From NCBI RefSeq assembly GCF_037126465.1, contig NC_088201.1, positions 190,862,031 to 190,926,030 on the forward strand: 64,000 bases of DNA. The letters run 5' to 3'. The notes beneath the pieces are model-generated. The model made no database searches. It was not told where the DNA came from and saw only the letters and a list, made by a program, of their open reading frames with translations. Position numbers and translations under genes: made by a program. Positions 43,251-53,807 of this stretch are shown here, piece by piece. This DNA is from Ornithodoros turicata. Taxonomy: Eukaryota; Arthropoda; Arachnida; Ixodida; Argasidae. How positions within the stretch are numbered: the stretch's first letter is position 1; every line of letters starts with the position of its first letter.

Positions 43251-44159
43251 ATTCTTGTGTCTGTGACCCGCTGCCCATGTTTCGTTTCGATTTTTACAAT
43301 ATGCATGGTCGTCACTCTACCGCGCTGGTCTAGCAGTCCAGCAAGGTTTTCTGATGGAGTCGGTCCCAAATTACGGTCTGCTGGTCCAGCAGCCTGCTGG
43401 CCTGCTGGAATTTTTGATAGGGTCGCCTCCATGCGCGCTGAAGTGAGAACCCAGTGCGTTTATCCGCACATGACTACCGGGGTTAGATACGTGTGTTGCA
43501 GGGCACGCGAGTTTGAAAGGGCGGAAGTAGAGAACATTGTTCCCCCTCCACATCGTTCTCTCGTCCTCTGGCCTTTTTTTTTTTTTTTTAGTGTCTACTG
43601 CGAGCTTGCTACAACAGCTTCCGCGGTTCCGAGACGCTTTTTGACGAGGAGAGACGCATGGCTCGACCCGAAGTTGCATGCGCTCTACGGGTTTTGTACT
43701 GGTGCAAAACCGCGTTGTGAAGTACCGTGGTTTTGAAAACGTGTATTAGCAGACGTTTGTGGGTCGCCACCCAAAGAAGTTGTCGGATGACCCGTGGCAG
43801 AGGCGCATTCTGATGGACCACGCAGTCCCGATCGTCAGATCGGTGAAGGGCATGTCACACTGTAAGACAGAACAACGATTAGACAGAAGCCGCGGACGCT
43901 GTCGGTGTTTCGCGTTTTGTCGACAAGGATGTCACATTGGCGAGACAGCGCCACCAATATCATAGCGAAACATGCTGTGGCAGTGTGACATACTTTCTCC
44001 ACAAAACATCAAGAAAACATGTTGCAAGACCTGTTTTTGCTGTTTTGGCGGCTGACCAAATTTTTACCGGCAAACATAATGGGAATTTGCGAATGACTTG
44101 CAATTTGGGTGTGCGTTGTCACCAACATCGGGTGACACCAGACCGCCCATTAGTATTCA

Positions 44160-45200
44160 GGGATAAGCCCCATAAGGGCAGTGTAGCCAGCATATATTTG
44201 GTGCTATAGAAGAGGCAGTGCCTGGCAAAGTGGAAACTGTGCAGTCCCTGAGGGGCGGACGGTATGATGTTGTTGTTAGCAGTGTCGCCTCAGCACAGGT
44301 TCTGGCTGATGTTGGCAAGGTGAAAATTGGTGGGCAGCTATAGTTGAGCTCAAACACCTGAGGAATAACTTAAAGCTGGCAAAAGTACATTTTACCCAGT
44401 GGATTACGAGGAGCAACCGTTGGGAGTCGGGACAGGAAAGTATGGAAGGATAGAAAAAATGGAGTGTGGACTCATGGAATAAAAAAATCAATACGGGTAC
44501 AAAGAAAGTGTGAATAGAAATGGAAACCGCACTCCCAAACTACATGTGAGTTCAAAGAGAGCAGGTTCTGTGCGCATATTACGGCATGCTCAGGCAATGC
44601 CTGAGGTGCAGAGAAGCCCTGCATTTTGTAAGAGAATGCCAGGCTGTGAAATGTAAATGGTGTGACCGTTTTGGGCATGATGAGTGCCAAGCAAAATGCA
44701 TCATTGATATGCCGCATATCATTACTGTAAAGTAAGAGGGTACCTCATCGGAGGCTCTCACCTTGTAGTAGCTGCAAGCACGGGAAGGTTATTTCCGCCC
44801 CAGCGAAGGACAACATGGTGGCCCCTTTCACGAACTGTGACCGAGTGTTCGCAGATACCTTCTGTGCGGACTGAGAATGGACGATCTCGAATTGGCACTC
44901 TTTACCCCACATGCCACGGGGGGAATCAGTGGGGTGCAAGCCGTCGGCTGCGACCGACATGAGGTGGAAGTCACCTCAGCTGAGATAGTGACGAAGATCC
45001 TCGCGGCCCCGTTGTTGTCAATAAAGGGCAAAGAGCTGAAACTTCACTGCATGGGGTCCTGCATGAAGGATGTTCTTATTATGTTTTTCCCTTTAGACGC
45101 GTCTCGTGAATATGTGCGCAACTCCCTGCAGGGATTTGGCTCTGTTCATGAGGTTTCCGAGGTGAGACGCAAGAAGTTTAGGTGATGGAGGGACCACATC
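44160..45200 (+). pseudogene. Non-LTR ORF1 debris (zinc knuckles and N-terminal domain)
   Basis: Three pieces are visible: GKVETVQSLRGGRYDVVVSS (44225-44290), a knuckle region CLRCREALHFVRECQAVKC with CKWCDRFGHDEC (44595-44700), and a 102-codon frame with HEVEVTSAEIVTKILAAPLL (44877-45185). They resemble ORF1 pieces of the Tx1-like element at 24579, but their order is scrambled relative to one copy, so at least two copies are involved. Confidence 0.55.
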
Positions 45201-45384
45201 TGTGTTTTTATTGATATGTCGCATATCATCACTGCAAGGTAAGAGGGTTCCTCTCGGGTGCTCTCGCCTTGTGGTAGCTGCACGCGTGGGAAGGTTCTCT
45301 CCGCCCGAGCGAAGGACAACATGGTGGCGCCTTTCACAAACCGTGAAGAAGTGTTCGCGGACCTACCTAATGCGCGGACTGAAG
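44703..45384. repeat. 165-bp direct repeat pair
   Basis: 44703-44875 and 45211-45384 share sequence starting TTGATATG(C/T)CGCATATCAT and ending TGCGCGGACTGA, ~85% identical by eye, 508 bp apart. They bracket an ORF1-like frame. They may be leader (5' UTR) copies of tandem non-LTR insertions or a short terminal repeat. Confidence 0.75.
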
Positions 45385-45622
45385 GTTGGTCCTCACTGTT
45401 GCCTTTTGATGCACAGGCATCCGTTCCGTTGGCATGTGTCCGTCACTTACTATGGCAACGAGCTGACAGACAGCTCCGACGCACGCACCTGCACAAGTTC
45501 GTGGCAGCTCAACTTTTCTGCATGACAAAGCGTTCCACGGAAGAGAGAGGTCAATCAGAGGAGTGAATCTGACGCATGCTCTGTTGCTTCGCGAGCAGTA
45601 ATGGTGGACTACAGAACTGTGC

Positions 45623-46083
45623 TTGTGTGTGCCTGTTGCAAAGTCGGCAAATTCTGGATGTACCGACGTAACCGTGCAGGATATGCTTCGTGTTGAGATT
45701 GAAAAGCATCCGTGGTTGTATGACAAGGCTAGGTCTGAATATAAAGACACCCTGAAGCGAGAGAACGCCCGGCAGGCAATTGCACGCACCCCGACGCTCA
45801 ACGATAGGTTTTACGTTTTGCTTTGTGCGTAGTTATTGTTGCAGACCCATGTCTTGTAAGCATTTTACTTCGCGCTTCATGCTCCCTGATGGATTGTACG
45901 GAGGAGTGCAAAAAACAGTGGCGAAAACTCGGAGATATGTACGCCCGGGAGAAGAGACAGACGAGGGAGGACAGGCCAAGAAGCGGTGCCGGGAGTGACG
46001 CAATCGTCACCTCCAAATGGCCACTCTATAAGTATCTGGGGTTCCTCAAACCACATATAAAGAGTAAAAAGTATGTATTAGTA
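45623..46083 (+). CDS. MADF-domain protein, two exons
   Basis: The first part (about 45623-45810) encodes MLRVEIEKHPWLYDKARSEY and KRENARQAIA. After an acceptor, TTGTTGCAG (45844), the second encodes CKKQWRKLGDMYAREKRQ and SKWPLYKYLGFLKPHIKSKK, with a stop at 46084-46086. Both halves together form a MADF domain, a Myb/SANT-related DNA-binding module. The protein ends just after the domain, without a BESS motif. MADF proteins act as transcription regulators or as PIF/Harbinger accessory proteins, and either is possible here. Confidence 0.7.
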
Positions 46084-46599
46084 TAACTCCACTGTAGCGC
46101 AACTCCATTGTGTATACGAAAGCTTCCTCGCCGTAGGTGTTGTGCATTTTTCAATTCGTAAGAACTCCGCAATTTTCGCATTCCAGATTTCAGTTCAGAG
46201 CAGGGCTAACGACGACTGTACATTTGGAACATCCTTAATTATCTTTACCTCGCTGAATGACAGTTTCCAGCTTAACAGGCTCAAGTACGACCCTCTGCAA
46301 ACACAAGGAAAAATCAATCATTCTCGGCTAGTTCCCGTTGGAAGAACTTAATTGTAACCAGCACTCGTGTATCAGTGATTGCTACCTGTTGATTCTATGT
46401 CAGTGGGTGTGCTGTGGTGTTCAGGAATGAAAAGAAAAAGAGAAGAAACCAGAGTTATTATAGCTGTAAATGTGTAATAATTAATGCGTACTACGATAAC
46501 GTTAGTAATAAAACACTCAGTGCTTTGAGAAGATGACGCAGGAACGGTGCAGTTACAGTTTTTTAGTCTTTGTGATCTTGTCTCAGCACAAAGGGTTTT

Positions 46600-47002
46600 A
46601 TCCCTGCTGCAAAAACTAGTGTCGGGGGGCTTGAGCAGGCGGCAGGGGTCAAAGAATTCTCTGCTTTGTCGCGCTGTACATACCCCGAACGGATGGTGAC
46701 GAACGCCTCTCCCCACCCCCTAAGGGTGGGGGTCAAACTTTTGCTCCCTACATTTCCCTTTTGTCTGTCCACCTCTTGATTTGAACGTCTCTAACTGCTT
46801 GTCTCCGAGCTTGCTTTCTCGTACCACTTTATGGTTGATGTCTGAGAGTGCTTCCCTTTTCGAGCTAGTCGGCAAATAAACGTTGTAGAGGGAAGTCCGG
46901 ACTCTGCGTCGCTCTTCTCGAACTGAATGCTCACTGCGTGAGTCCCCAACGCTTGGATCGGGCGATGTAACGTACTCGGTCATAATTCGCCACATCATTT
47001 TC
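46600..47002 (+). repeat. Probable 5' LTR (3' part) of a BEL/Pao element
   Basis: The sequence directly upstream of the primer-binding site contains an AATAAA-type signal (46872-46880) and ends near CGCCACA. The left border is not resolved and no second LTR was found in the window. Confidence 0.45.
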
Positions 47003-47020
47003 TGGTGCCGAAATGCGGGA
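47003..47020 (+). other. Primer-binding site of BEL/Pao element
   Basis: TGGTGCCGAAATGCGGGA closely matches the TGGTGCCGAAACCCGGGA-type primer-binding site typical of BEL/Pao elements, just after the LTR and before gag. Confidence 0.7.
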
Positions 47021-47043
47021 CTTGTGCACTGAATGTCATCACC

Positions 47044-47751
47044 ATGGACCGACTGCTGGGATCTAAACGATCAGCCCGACGAGCACAGAACACAAAGCTC
47101 GTCAACGAGGTGGATGCCCTGCTCAAACAATCGGATGTCACCGAGACGGCTTTCATCGCCTTCCGGGATCGACTTACCGCAAGCAACGACCCGCTCAAGC
47201 AGCTCAACGTACAGATCGAGCCCCACCTTGCGAACGACGAGCTCGAAGCGGAATTTACAACTGTAAACGACTACGAGGATCAATGTGTGAAAGTTCTCAG
47301 CGAGATACGGAGTAGACTTGCGTCTCTACAAGCGTCAACGGGTGAACCATCAACTCAGGGGCCGACGACCCAGCGGGAAACGCCTTACAACGGTGGTGTG
47401 AAACTCCCCAAGCTGCAGATGATGCAGTTCAAGGGAGAATTAGCACAGTTTTGGGAGCAGTTCGAAGCGGCTATTCACCAGAACGAAGGCTTGTCCCCGG
47501 TGGAGAAATTCCAGTATTTCCGTTCTCTGCTGATCGGGCCTATGATGACGGACATCCTCCTTGCAGCACTTCCGCCCGACATCGTTGTGGAATACCACCG
47601 CGGGGCAAGCAACGACCCACACGGTTCAGAACTGCGTGAGGATGACTCTGCTACCATTGTGTCACAATCTTCCGCGGAAACCACGTCCGAAGCCTCCGAA
47701 TCGTCGAAAGAGATGTCGGGGCTCTTGAACTTTTTTGCGCATGGACGTTGA
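47044..47751 (+). CDS. BEL/Pao gag (DUF1759-type)
   Basis: From MDRLLGSKRSARRAQNTKLV the frame runs 235 codons. It includes LPKLQMMQFKGELAQFWEQF and EKFQYFRSLLIGPMMTD, the conserved DUF1759 core, followed by an acidic Ser-rich stretch before a stop at 47751. In intact elements the frame would continue into zinc knuckles and protease; here a frame break intervenes. Confidence 0.85.
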   Translation: MDRLLGSKRSARRAQNTKLVNEVDALLKQSDVTETAFIAFRDRLTASNDPLKQLNVQIEPHLANDELEAEFTTVNDYEDQCVKVLSEIRSRLASLQASTGEPSTQGPTTQRETPYNGGVKLPKLQMMQFKGELAQFWEQFEAAIHQNEGLSPVEKFQYFRSLLIGPMMTDILLAALPPDIVVEYHRGASNDPHGSELREDDSATIVSQSSAETTSEASESSKEMSGLLNFFAHGR

Positions 47752-48190
47752 GAGTACGGAGCGGTCGGGAGCGTTTGAGAAGAAACGCGACAGTGGTACG
47801 CCCCCGAGGCGAAAACCCACCCATCTGCCAGTGGAGCGAAGCCTCCATCTGCGCTGGTCCTCCACAGTTCCGGCAAGGTGAGCCCCACATGTTTCTTCTG
47901 TTCCGCCGAGGGTCACACTGCTGAGAACTGCCCCACTGAAATAACTTTGGACCGAAAGAAGAAAGAACTGGCTGCTGCTAAGCGCTGTTTTCGATGCACT
48001 CTCCAAAGTTTGCCGCTACAGAGGAAAGTGTGAAAAGTGCAGTGGGGGACACTGCCTCTCAATGTGTGATTCGTCTTGGAAGCCGCGCGATCAGCCTAAC
48101 AGCGAAGTTCTCACCACGAACCTACTTTCCACGGGTGGTTCTCCAGTCCCACGTGATACCGTACTCGCCACCAACAAAACGTTGCATTCA
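47752..48190 (+). pseudogene. BEL/Pao gag zinc-knuckle region, frameshifted
   Basis: Readable in shifting frames are VSPTCFFCSAEGHTAENC (47877-47935), KKKELAAAKRCFRCT, and GKCEKCSGGHCLSMCD (48022-48072). These are the paired knuckles that normally precede the BEL protease. At least one frameshift occurs near 48005. Coding similarity ends at about 48190, where an unrelated insertion starts. Confidence 0.75.
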
Positions 48191-48299
48191 GATCTTAGCA
48201 CTGCGCTGTTTGAATTTTGGGCCTAACCTGGGCTCGAGTACTTTTTACAGATGTGTTCTACTATCAAGTTGCGTAAACTGTCTGATCTTCTTGTTTCAG

Positions 48300-48548
48300 G
48301 ACAAAAAGCGACGTGCGTACCCCACAGTACGCAGATCAGGAGGGATCTTCGACATGGGAGATATCTTTGTCTGCGTAGAAGCCAACAACATCCTCCACGC
48401 CGTGGCCACATTGATAGCCATGTATTGGCTGATGAACATGGAATTCTTGCCAAAAGCTGCAGGCACCCTACAAGTCTTGACTAGTCTTGTTGGGGTGAGG
48501 GGGGGGCTCTTTATTGCCTGTAGCAGAACTTGCATTGGCGCGACTTGA
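48300..48548 (+). CDS. Exon-like ORF, unrecognised protein
   Basis: After the acceptor CTTGTTTCAG the frame reads SGGIFDMGDIFVCVEANNIL, AVATLIAMYWLMNMEFLPKA and LQVLTSLVG, ending at a stop at 48546. The hydrophobic pattern with a terminal AxxAMYWxxNxEF..LQ.L resembles the C-terminus of the family represented by the EYPALxxW exon at 32839. If so, it is a displaced last exon; this is inference. Confidence 0.35.
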   Translation, partial: DKKRRAYPTVRRSGGIFDMGDIFVCVEANNILHAVATLIAMYWLMNMEFLPKAAGTLQVLTSLVGVRGGLFIACSRTCIGAT

Positions 48549-48779
48549 CTGCTCTTAAACTTTGACTGTTTAATAAATGTGCCTAACTTGCAGAAACCTG
48601 CCAGTTCATTTGCATGTACAACCACAGAGTGGCATTTTTGATGGCACCAGTACATTACACTCACAGGATGGTGAACTTCATGAACACATGCTGTTTTGCT
48701 GTTTAGGGTGGAATAGTTGTGCCCGCATGGCACACACACCTTCCTATATAGGTGCAAATCACAGCACCTATGGGGGAGA

Positions 48780-49280
48780 ACAGACACTACATGAAAGCAA
48801 ATATGTCTCCCTGAATGGGTAGAAAAGTTCTACTTCTGGGGAATTTTCCTCCTCTAAGGGTACATACAGTCACACCATAGGGCAAGAATAGTCAACCTTG
48901 TAGGGGAGAGCTGCTCTACCAGGTTATGTGAATTTTCCTACCCTGAACGGGAGAATGTCTACCCACCAATGGTTGAATTATATGCCCATATCAGGGTACA
49001 ACATTACACTTGACAAGGTAGACATGTTCTGCCCGAAGGGCAGATCTGATCTCCCCACACTGAGTAGAACCATTCTACCTCGCAGAGTAGAAGAGGGGTA
49101 GAACCATTCTACCTCGCAGAGCAGAAGAGGAGTAGAACCATTCTACCTCGCAGAGTAGAAGAGGAGGGGTAGAACCATTCAACCATGCAGAGTAGAAGAG
49201 GAGGGGTAGAACTGTTCTACCCCTTGCAATTCTACCAAAAAGGGTTGAAAATCTGTATCAATGCAATTCTACCCAAAAAG
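48780..49280. repeat. Short-palindrome cluster and minisatellite, GTAGAACCATTCTAC word
   Basis: Between 49056 and 49225 a ~41-45-bp unit (AGTAGAACCATTCTACCTCG followed by CAGAGTAGAAGAGG) is repeated four times. Around it TAGGGTAG, CTACCC and TTCTACC words recur in both orientations. No coding region. Confidence 0.85.
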
Positions 49281-49314
49281 GTTGAAATTTACACATTTAT
49301 TTTTTTTTGTGTGT

Positions 49315-49983
49315 AGAGACCTTCCGTGCCTGGACCGTCACTGAGGGTACCTGTGCCAACGTCCGAGGGATAATCGACGGCAGGAGCCAACGAACTTTCA
49401 TTCGTGAGGACCTCGTCGACAGGCTAGGACTCCTGGTGACTGGAACGACAACCATTCGACTCAACACCTTCGCTGCTCCTAGTTCACACCAGCCAGTGAC
49501 CCTAAAGATGGTACACAGCTGCGTCTGAGGAGCCAGTACCGGAACACCGAACACACCCTTGAGGCAATCGCCATACCATTCATTTGTCAAGATGTGGTGC
49601 AAGCACCCGCCGACCACCCTTTCGTAGTGAGCTTAAGCAGCGCCGGTATGGACGTTGCCGGTCATCTGATATTTACGTCTGTGCCTGCCGTGGATGGCAT
49701 CAGCCTGCTCATTGGCGCGGACCAAATGTGGGAGATCCTCTGTGGTGAGGTGCTACGACGTGAAAGCAACCCGAATCTTGTGGCTATCTCCACCGCTTTT
49801 GGATGGACCTTCCAGGGACAATCCCAAACTGCATGCATCATGTCCACCGCCGCTGCTTCCAATATGATGGTGTGTGTACTGCGGGCAAGTGTATCGAACG
49901 ACGACGACAGCGAAATCTCCCTGAGACGTCTTTGGGATCTCGAAGCTATTGGAATAACCGACGACCCCAAAAGCAACGTGTAA
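49315..49983 (+). pseudogene. BEL/Pao protease and DUF1758 region
   Basis: Resumes with TFRAWTVTEGTCANVRGIID and GRSQRTFIREDLVDRLGL, the retropepsin-like domain. The usual Gly-rich GGSQ segment reads GRSQ here. After a stop at 49528 the DUF1758 part continues in another frame (MDVAGHLIFTSVPAVDGISL, LIGADQMWEILCGEV, and STAFGWTFQGQ) to 49983. The element is inactive. Confidence 0.8.
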
Positions 49984-50530
49984 CGCAACGAAGATGTCCA
50001 TGAGGAGTTTAAGAAGCACATCGTCAAAAGGGACAATCGTTACAAACTGTCCTTAGAAGGCGAGTGAAACAACGCTACACGACAACTTAGCAGTCGCTTC
50101 TGAAAGACTAGCGAAGTTAGACACCCTTCTGAAGAGTAAGGACTGCCTGCACGAGTACGACGATGCTATGAAGAGTCATCTCCGACAAGGACATCCAGAA
50201 AAGGTCCCATGCGTAAAAGAAGCACCCAAACATGTGTATTATATGCCGCTTGGTCCCACGCGGTTAATGTATCCTCTTTAACGACCACCTGGAGAAAGGT
50301 CCAAAGATCAACTCAGACCTGCTGCCAGTGTTGCTCCGGTTCCGGATGAACGAAAAGGCGATGAAGGCCGACATCGAGAAGGCATTCCTCCAAATTGCCA
50401 TCAACGAGGAGGATCGCAATGCGCTGCGATTCCTGTGGTTCGCCGAGCCCCATCGAGTCATCACCCACTGCCTGGAACGGCGAATGACAAGGGACACTGG
50501 TATCAGGAAAGTAGTGAATGAGGCCAGCCC
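49984..50530 (+). pseudogene. BEL/Pao reverse transcriptase fragment
   Basis: Mostly frame-broken. From 50324 one frame gives LLRFRMNEKAMKADIEKAFL and QIAINEEDRNALRFLWFAEP, i.e. RT motif A with its catalytic Asp. The following motifs (YxDD) are absent. RNase H and integrase of the element were not found, so the 3' half is deleted. Confidence 0.75.
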
Positions 50531-50923
50531 AGTGTTCAGTTTTCCTGAAATGCGGAAGTTTTTGGCTTTCCCTTTCGAAAACGGGTCAACCTTTTGAAAC
50601 GATCACCGTTTTGTCAGTCTGGATCCGCACGCTTCCATCGCAAGTCCATCTTCGAAAGAATGCCGCGCTACAATCACAGACTACTACTTCGGCGACGAAG
50701 CATCTTGCTCAGAGCAGCGGCAGCACTCCTGACCCTCTACTTTCGTGTGAAACGCAAACACACGAAAAAGCGTTCACAGTAGGTCAGTGGTCTGTGGTGG
50801 GCACTGGAAACAGAGGGCGACTTTCACACCCTGGTAATGTACCATCCACATTATCTTTAACTTATGGGCGCCTGAAGTTACATCTAATTGATTTTTTAAA
50901 TATTTTTGTTGCATCATATCTAT

Positions 50924-52091
50924 CAGGGTGTCGAACCGCAAAAAATACGGGTTCGGGTTCGCGTTGTTTTGATTTCGTTCCGCTTCGGTTCTGGTTCGGC
51001 CACGCCAAAACTTGAACCGGTTCGCAGCCGCGAACCGGTTCAACGCTTCAGTTTTATATGTTCCATAAAACTGATTTTATCAGGAAATGCGTGGCTAATA
51101 GCTTACTGCTGTTGTCTGCATTGACGTCTCTAGCGGTGATGTAGCCCTTTAGCGAGAGAAATGAGAAATGGATGAACACTTATTGCAAATAGAGTCCACG
51201 CTGTTGAAGCGATGTAGTCCTGCTACTTTGTTTCCAAAATCTCTTTTTTCACACGCACAGTGTCAGCAAGATGCACTTAAAGGAAGCCTAATAAGATGGA
51301 CAGCGTAACATAGACGACAGTACTTGCCGGCACACTGCCTTCGCAGCGTGAATCGATCTGAAACCGTACTGAAGCATGTCGAAAATAAGCCTGCCAGCCG
51401 AGCTGTCCGAGCTCACAGCAGTGTACTAGTTAATCCGCAACACAAAGGCAATGTGTCACGACAGAACTGCGCTACCAATAAGCAGAACCACATTTACTTT
51501 TCAAACCACGACCAATCAAACAGGCACCGTTCTGTGTACGCCCCTTCTCTACTTCTTATGTTTCTGACTTGTTTAATTTGTACTGCTCACATGTAAAGGG
51601 AAATCTTGGGCGCTTATTTGATCACATATTCGTCCTGTAGAGCTATATAACTGGCCTCCTCCATTCCTGTTTCATTCTTAGGCGTGGCACCTCGTCTCTG
51701 AAGAGTAGACGTCGCAACGCGTGCGGGGCGCTAGCCGCGGCGCTCACAGGGACAACTGCGCTTCAACATGTTAAAAAGACGCTGGAAGTATACTTACTAT
51801 ACGTCGTCGTCTGACTGCTAGGTGAAAATTTCGGAAATTCATGATATAGGCGCGTGATGATGATACCAATGTGTCTTCGTTCGGGGATAGAGAGGAACTC
51901 TTATGCTGACTTCTTTTATGTCCGAACCGTTTTGTTGCGAACCGGTTACCGCTATTATTTTTTACGGTTCTGCTCCGGTTCGGGTTCAACAGTGTCATGA
52001 AAATTTCGGTTCGGGTTTGGGTTCGGTTCCGGCAAAAATAACGGTTCGGGTACGGTTTTCGGTTCGGGTTCGGGTTCGGTTCGACACCCTG
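50924..52091. mobile_element. hAT-type MITE, 1168 bp, GGTTCGGGTTCGG subterminal repeats
   Basis: The ends CAGGGTGTCGAACCG and CGGTTCGACACCCTG are inverted. The flanks are a perfect 8-bp TSD, ATATCTAT (50916-50923 and 52092-52099). The inner edges are built of repeated GGTTCGGGTTCGG and GAACCGGTTC words, in line with transposase-binding repeats. No coding region was recognised. Confidence 0.92.
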
Positions 52092-52209
52092 ATATCTATG
52101 CATATTTACATTCTCATTAAGGGTCCTAGCATTTTGAATTGCCTCTGCATCATACTAAAGTTCCATCGAAGTATTTCAACGAAGGTGCTACTACTGTTTA
52201 ACTTTGCAG

Positions 52210-52845
52210 ATGTCTAAGATGAGGATTCACGACACTACCACATTCAGGAGATATGTCCGTGTATACCCTGAGCAGTTTGACTACTTGTTGAGCCTCATCA
52301 GACACGGGCTGCAGAAGCATCCCCATGGCCATCCAGCGCTGGAACCAGCATCAACATCGATTGGCCATCACTCTGAGGTAAGTTTTGTCCCGTTTACCCA
52401 AAGCGGCTCTTCCCTTCATGCTTTAAAAAAATTTACTGCGATTAATTGCTCATATGCTGGTTTAATAGAGTGCTCATTTGCTCACTCTACTGCCCACCAA
52501 TCAGTATGAATTTAATTTTGTAATTTCAGGTATCTTGCGTCTGGAAGCTATCTCAGCAGTGCGGCATACAGCTTCCACATAGGATTCACAACGATCAAGA
52601 GGATTTTTTACGAAACATGCACAGCATTGTGGGAGGAACTAATGCCCATCTACCTGCCTCTAAGTTACAAATCAGACATGCATGCTGCTAGTAGTAAATG
52701 CGTATGCATTGCTTGCGCAAGATTATTATGAGTCACTGTGCTGAGTGAAATCACACAATTTTCACTCACACGGTAGACACTCAATTTTTTTATGTCTAAC
52801 AGGCACGTAGATTCCCACTTCAAATATTACAACTTTCCATCAGGT
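52210..52845 (+). pseudogene. PIF/Harbinger transposase N-terminal exons (second copy)
   Basis: The first exon follows TTTGCAG (52209) and reads TFRRYVRVYPEQFDYLLSLI. It then shifts frame; the other frame gives HRLAITLR, directly before the donor GTAAGT (52378). The second exon (after TTTCAG, 52529) reads YLASGSYLSSAAYSFHIGFT and RIFYETCTALWEELMPIYLP. A possible third fragment, HFKYYNFPS, appears near 52815. The DDE catalytic exon is missing. Compared with the copy at 5754, this one preserves the N-terminal part. Confidence 0.78.
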
Positions 52846-53143
52846 TTCCAGCAAACAGCCCAAACCAAGGAAGGCAGCTACGCGTGTATCCAGAGGTGCC
52901 ACGTTGTAATGCAGCCTTTTTGGTTTTTGATAGCATCACATGCAAATGTGAGTAATCTTGGCATCAGATCTTCTGACACATTACTTTCTGCAGGTACTGG
53001 CATCGCTTTCGATCACATCTCGACGACACCGACTGAGGATGGCCAGGTATGCACACTTTTGTATTGCATAAAAAAACTGCCCTTGATTGCTGGATTACTT
53101 TGAACATGCCTGTATATTTCAGTATTCAGCATGTGAGCGTTTG

Positions 53144-53311
53144 TGTGGTGTTAATGCAAATGGTGATATGGTTTGTTGACGATGTACGCATGCTCGCCTG
53201 ACGAGGATGTAAAAGAGGACGAGGAAATAAACGGGGCTTTTTTCGGTACCTGGCACAAGATCGGATGCAGCGTGGTTGACTGCAGCTGTTTGGAACACAG
53301 CGGACACTACA
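53144..53311 (+). repeat. 5' LTR
   Basis: 168 bp, begins TGTGGTGTTAATGC and ends CGGACACTACA. Contains a GAAATAAACGGGG polyadenylation-type signal. Differs from the 3' LTR at only about six or seven positions. Confidence 0.95.
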
Positions 53312-53325
53312 TGGTGTCAGAAGTC
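53312..53325 (+). other. Primer-binding site of the gypsy element
   Basis: TGGTGTCAGAAGTC starts at the first base after the LTR, as expected for a tRNA primer-binding site. I did not assign the tRNA. Confidence 0.7.
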
Positions 53326-53399
53326 TAGGGTTACGACGCCACCCAGCCTTGAAAGGATATGGTTATATGGAATGGATATATGTTCATGCACCATCTTCT

Positions 53400-53791
53400 G
53401 TAGCCCTGACCTGGACACAGCAACACATGTTTTCGTCCGACGTGACACCCTTCGCGCACCCCTCCAACCACCATATGATGGTCCCTTTAAGGTACTTCAC
53501 CGTGCCGACAAGTACTTCGAGGTGCAGCTGCCGCGCGGTCCTGACACCATTACCTTGGACCGGCTGAAGCCCGCCCACCTCACGGACATCGACGCACCCC
53601 CGCCGGCCACAACCCTTCTTCCCTCCCCTGCTGCACTGCCCACTGCTACCAGCGGTCACCGCCGCGCGCGTCCGCCAACACGCCGCGTTCGCTGGACTTC
53701 ACCTCTCGTTCAACCCTCCACAACCCGGACTACAGGACAGTCCCTCCGCCGCAGGGGGAACCCTTGTAGCGGCCAACTTCACTATCATTGA
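53400..53791 (+). pseudogene. Integrase C-terminal fragment, misplaced at the 5' side
   Basis: The frame encodes THVFVRRDTLRAPLQPPYDG, then FEVQLPRGPDTITLDRLKPA, followed by a Pro/Thr-rich tail. This is the chromodomain-proximal integrase C-terminus of a common gypsy family. In any normal element it would be downstream of the integrase core, so here it comes from another element or from template switching between two genomes. Confidence 0.75.
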
Positions 53792-53807
53792 CATCGCTTG
53801 TGGCCCC

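Larger units (their letters stand above)
48191..49313 (+). mobile_element. Insertion in BEL/Pao carrying an exon-like ORF and a minisatellite
   Basis: BEL coding sequence is lost at ~48190 and resumes at ~49315. The ~1.1-kb insert holds an exon-like ORF (48300-48520), ~250 bp of unassigned sequence and a palindrome-rich tail with a minisatellite. Its ends and TSD were not resolved. Alternatively the BEL element and the exon were juxtaposed by rearrangement. Confidence 0.45.

Noticed and set aside
43119..43736. 205-codon ORF as a single gene
   Set aside because: Only the first ~45 codons look protein-like; the rest contains a T-run and Cys/Trp-rich random-looking sequence, so I kept only an exon-like segment.
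49056..49225. CRISPR-like repeat array
   Set aside because: The genome is eukaryotic, the units are contiguous without unique spacers, and the repeats are internally palindromic minisatellite units.
53195..53235. CTGACGAGG...GAAATAAAC in the gypsy LTR as a second hammerhead
   Set aside because: No stem II or stem III complementarity and no stem I partner; chance match to the core words.
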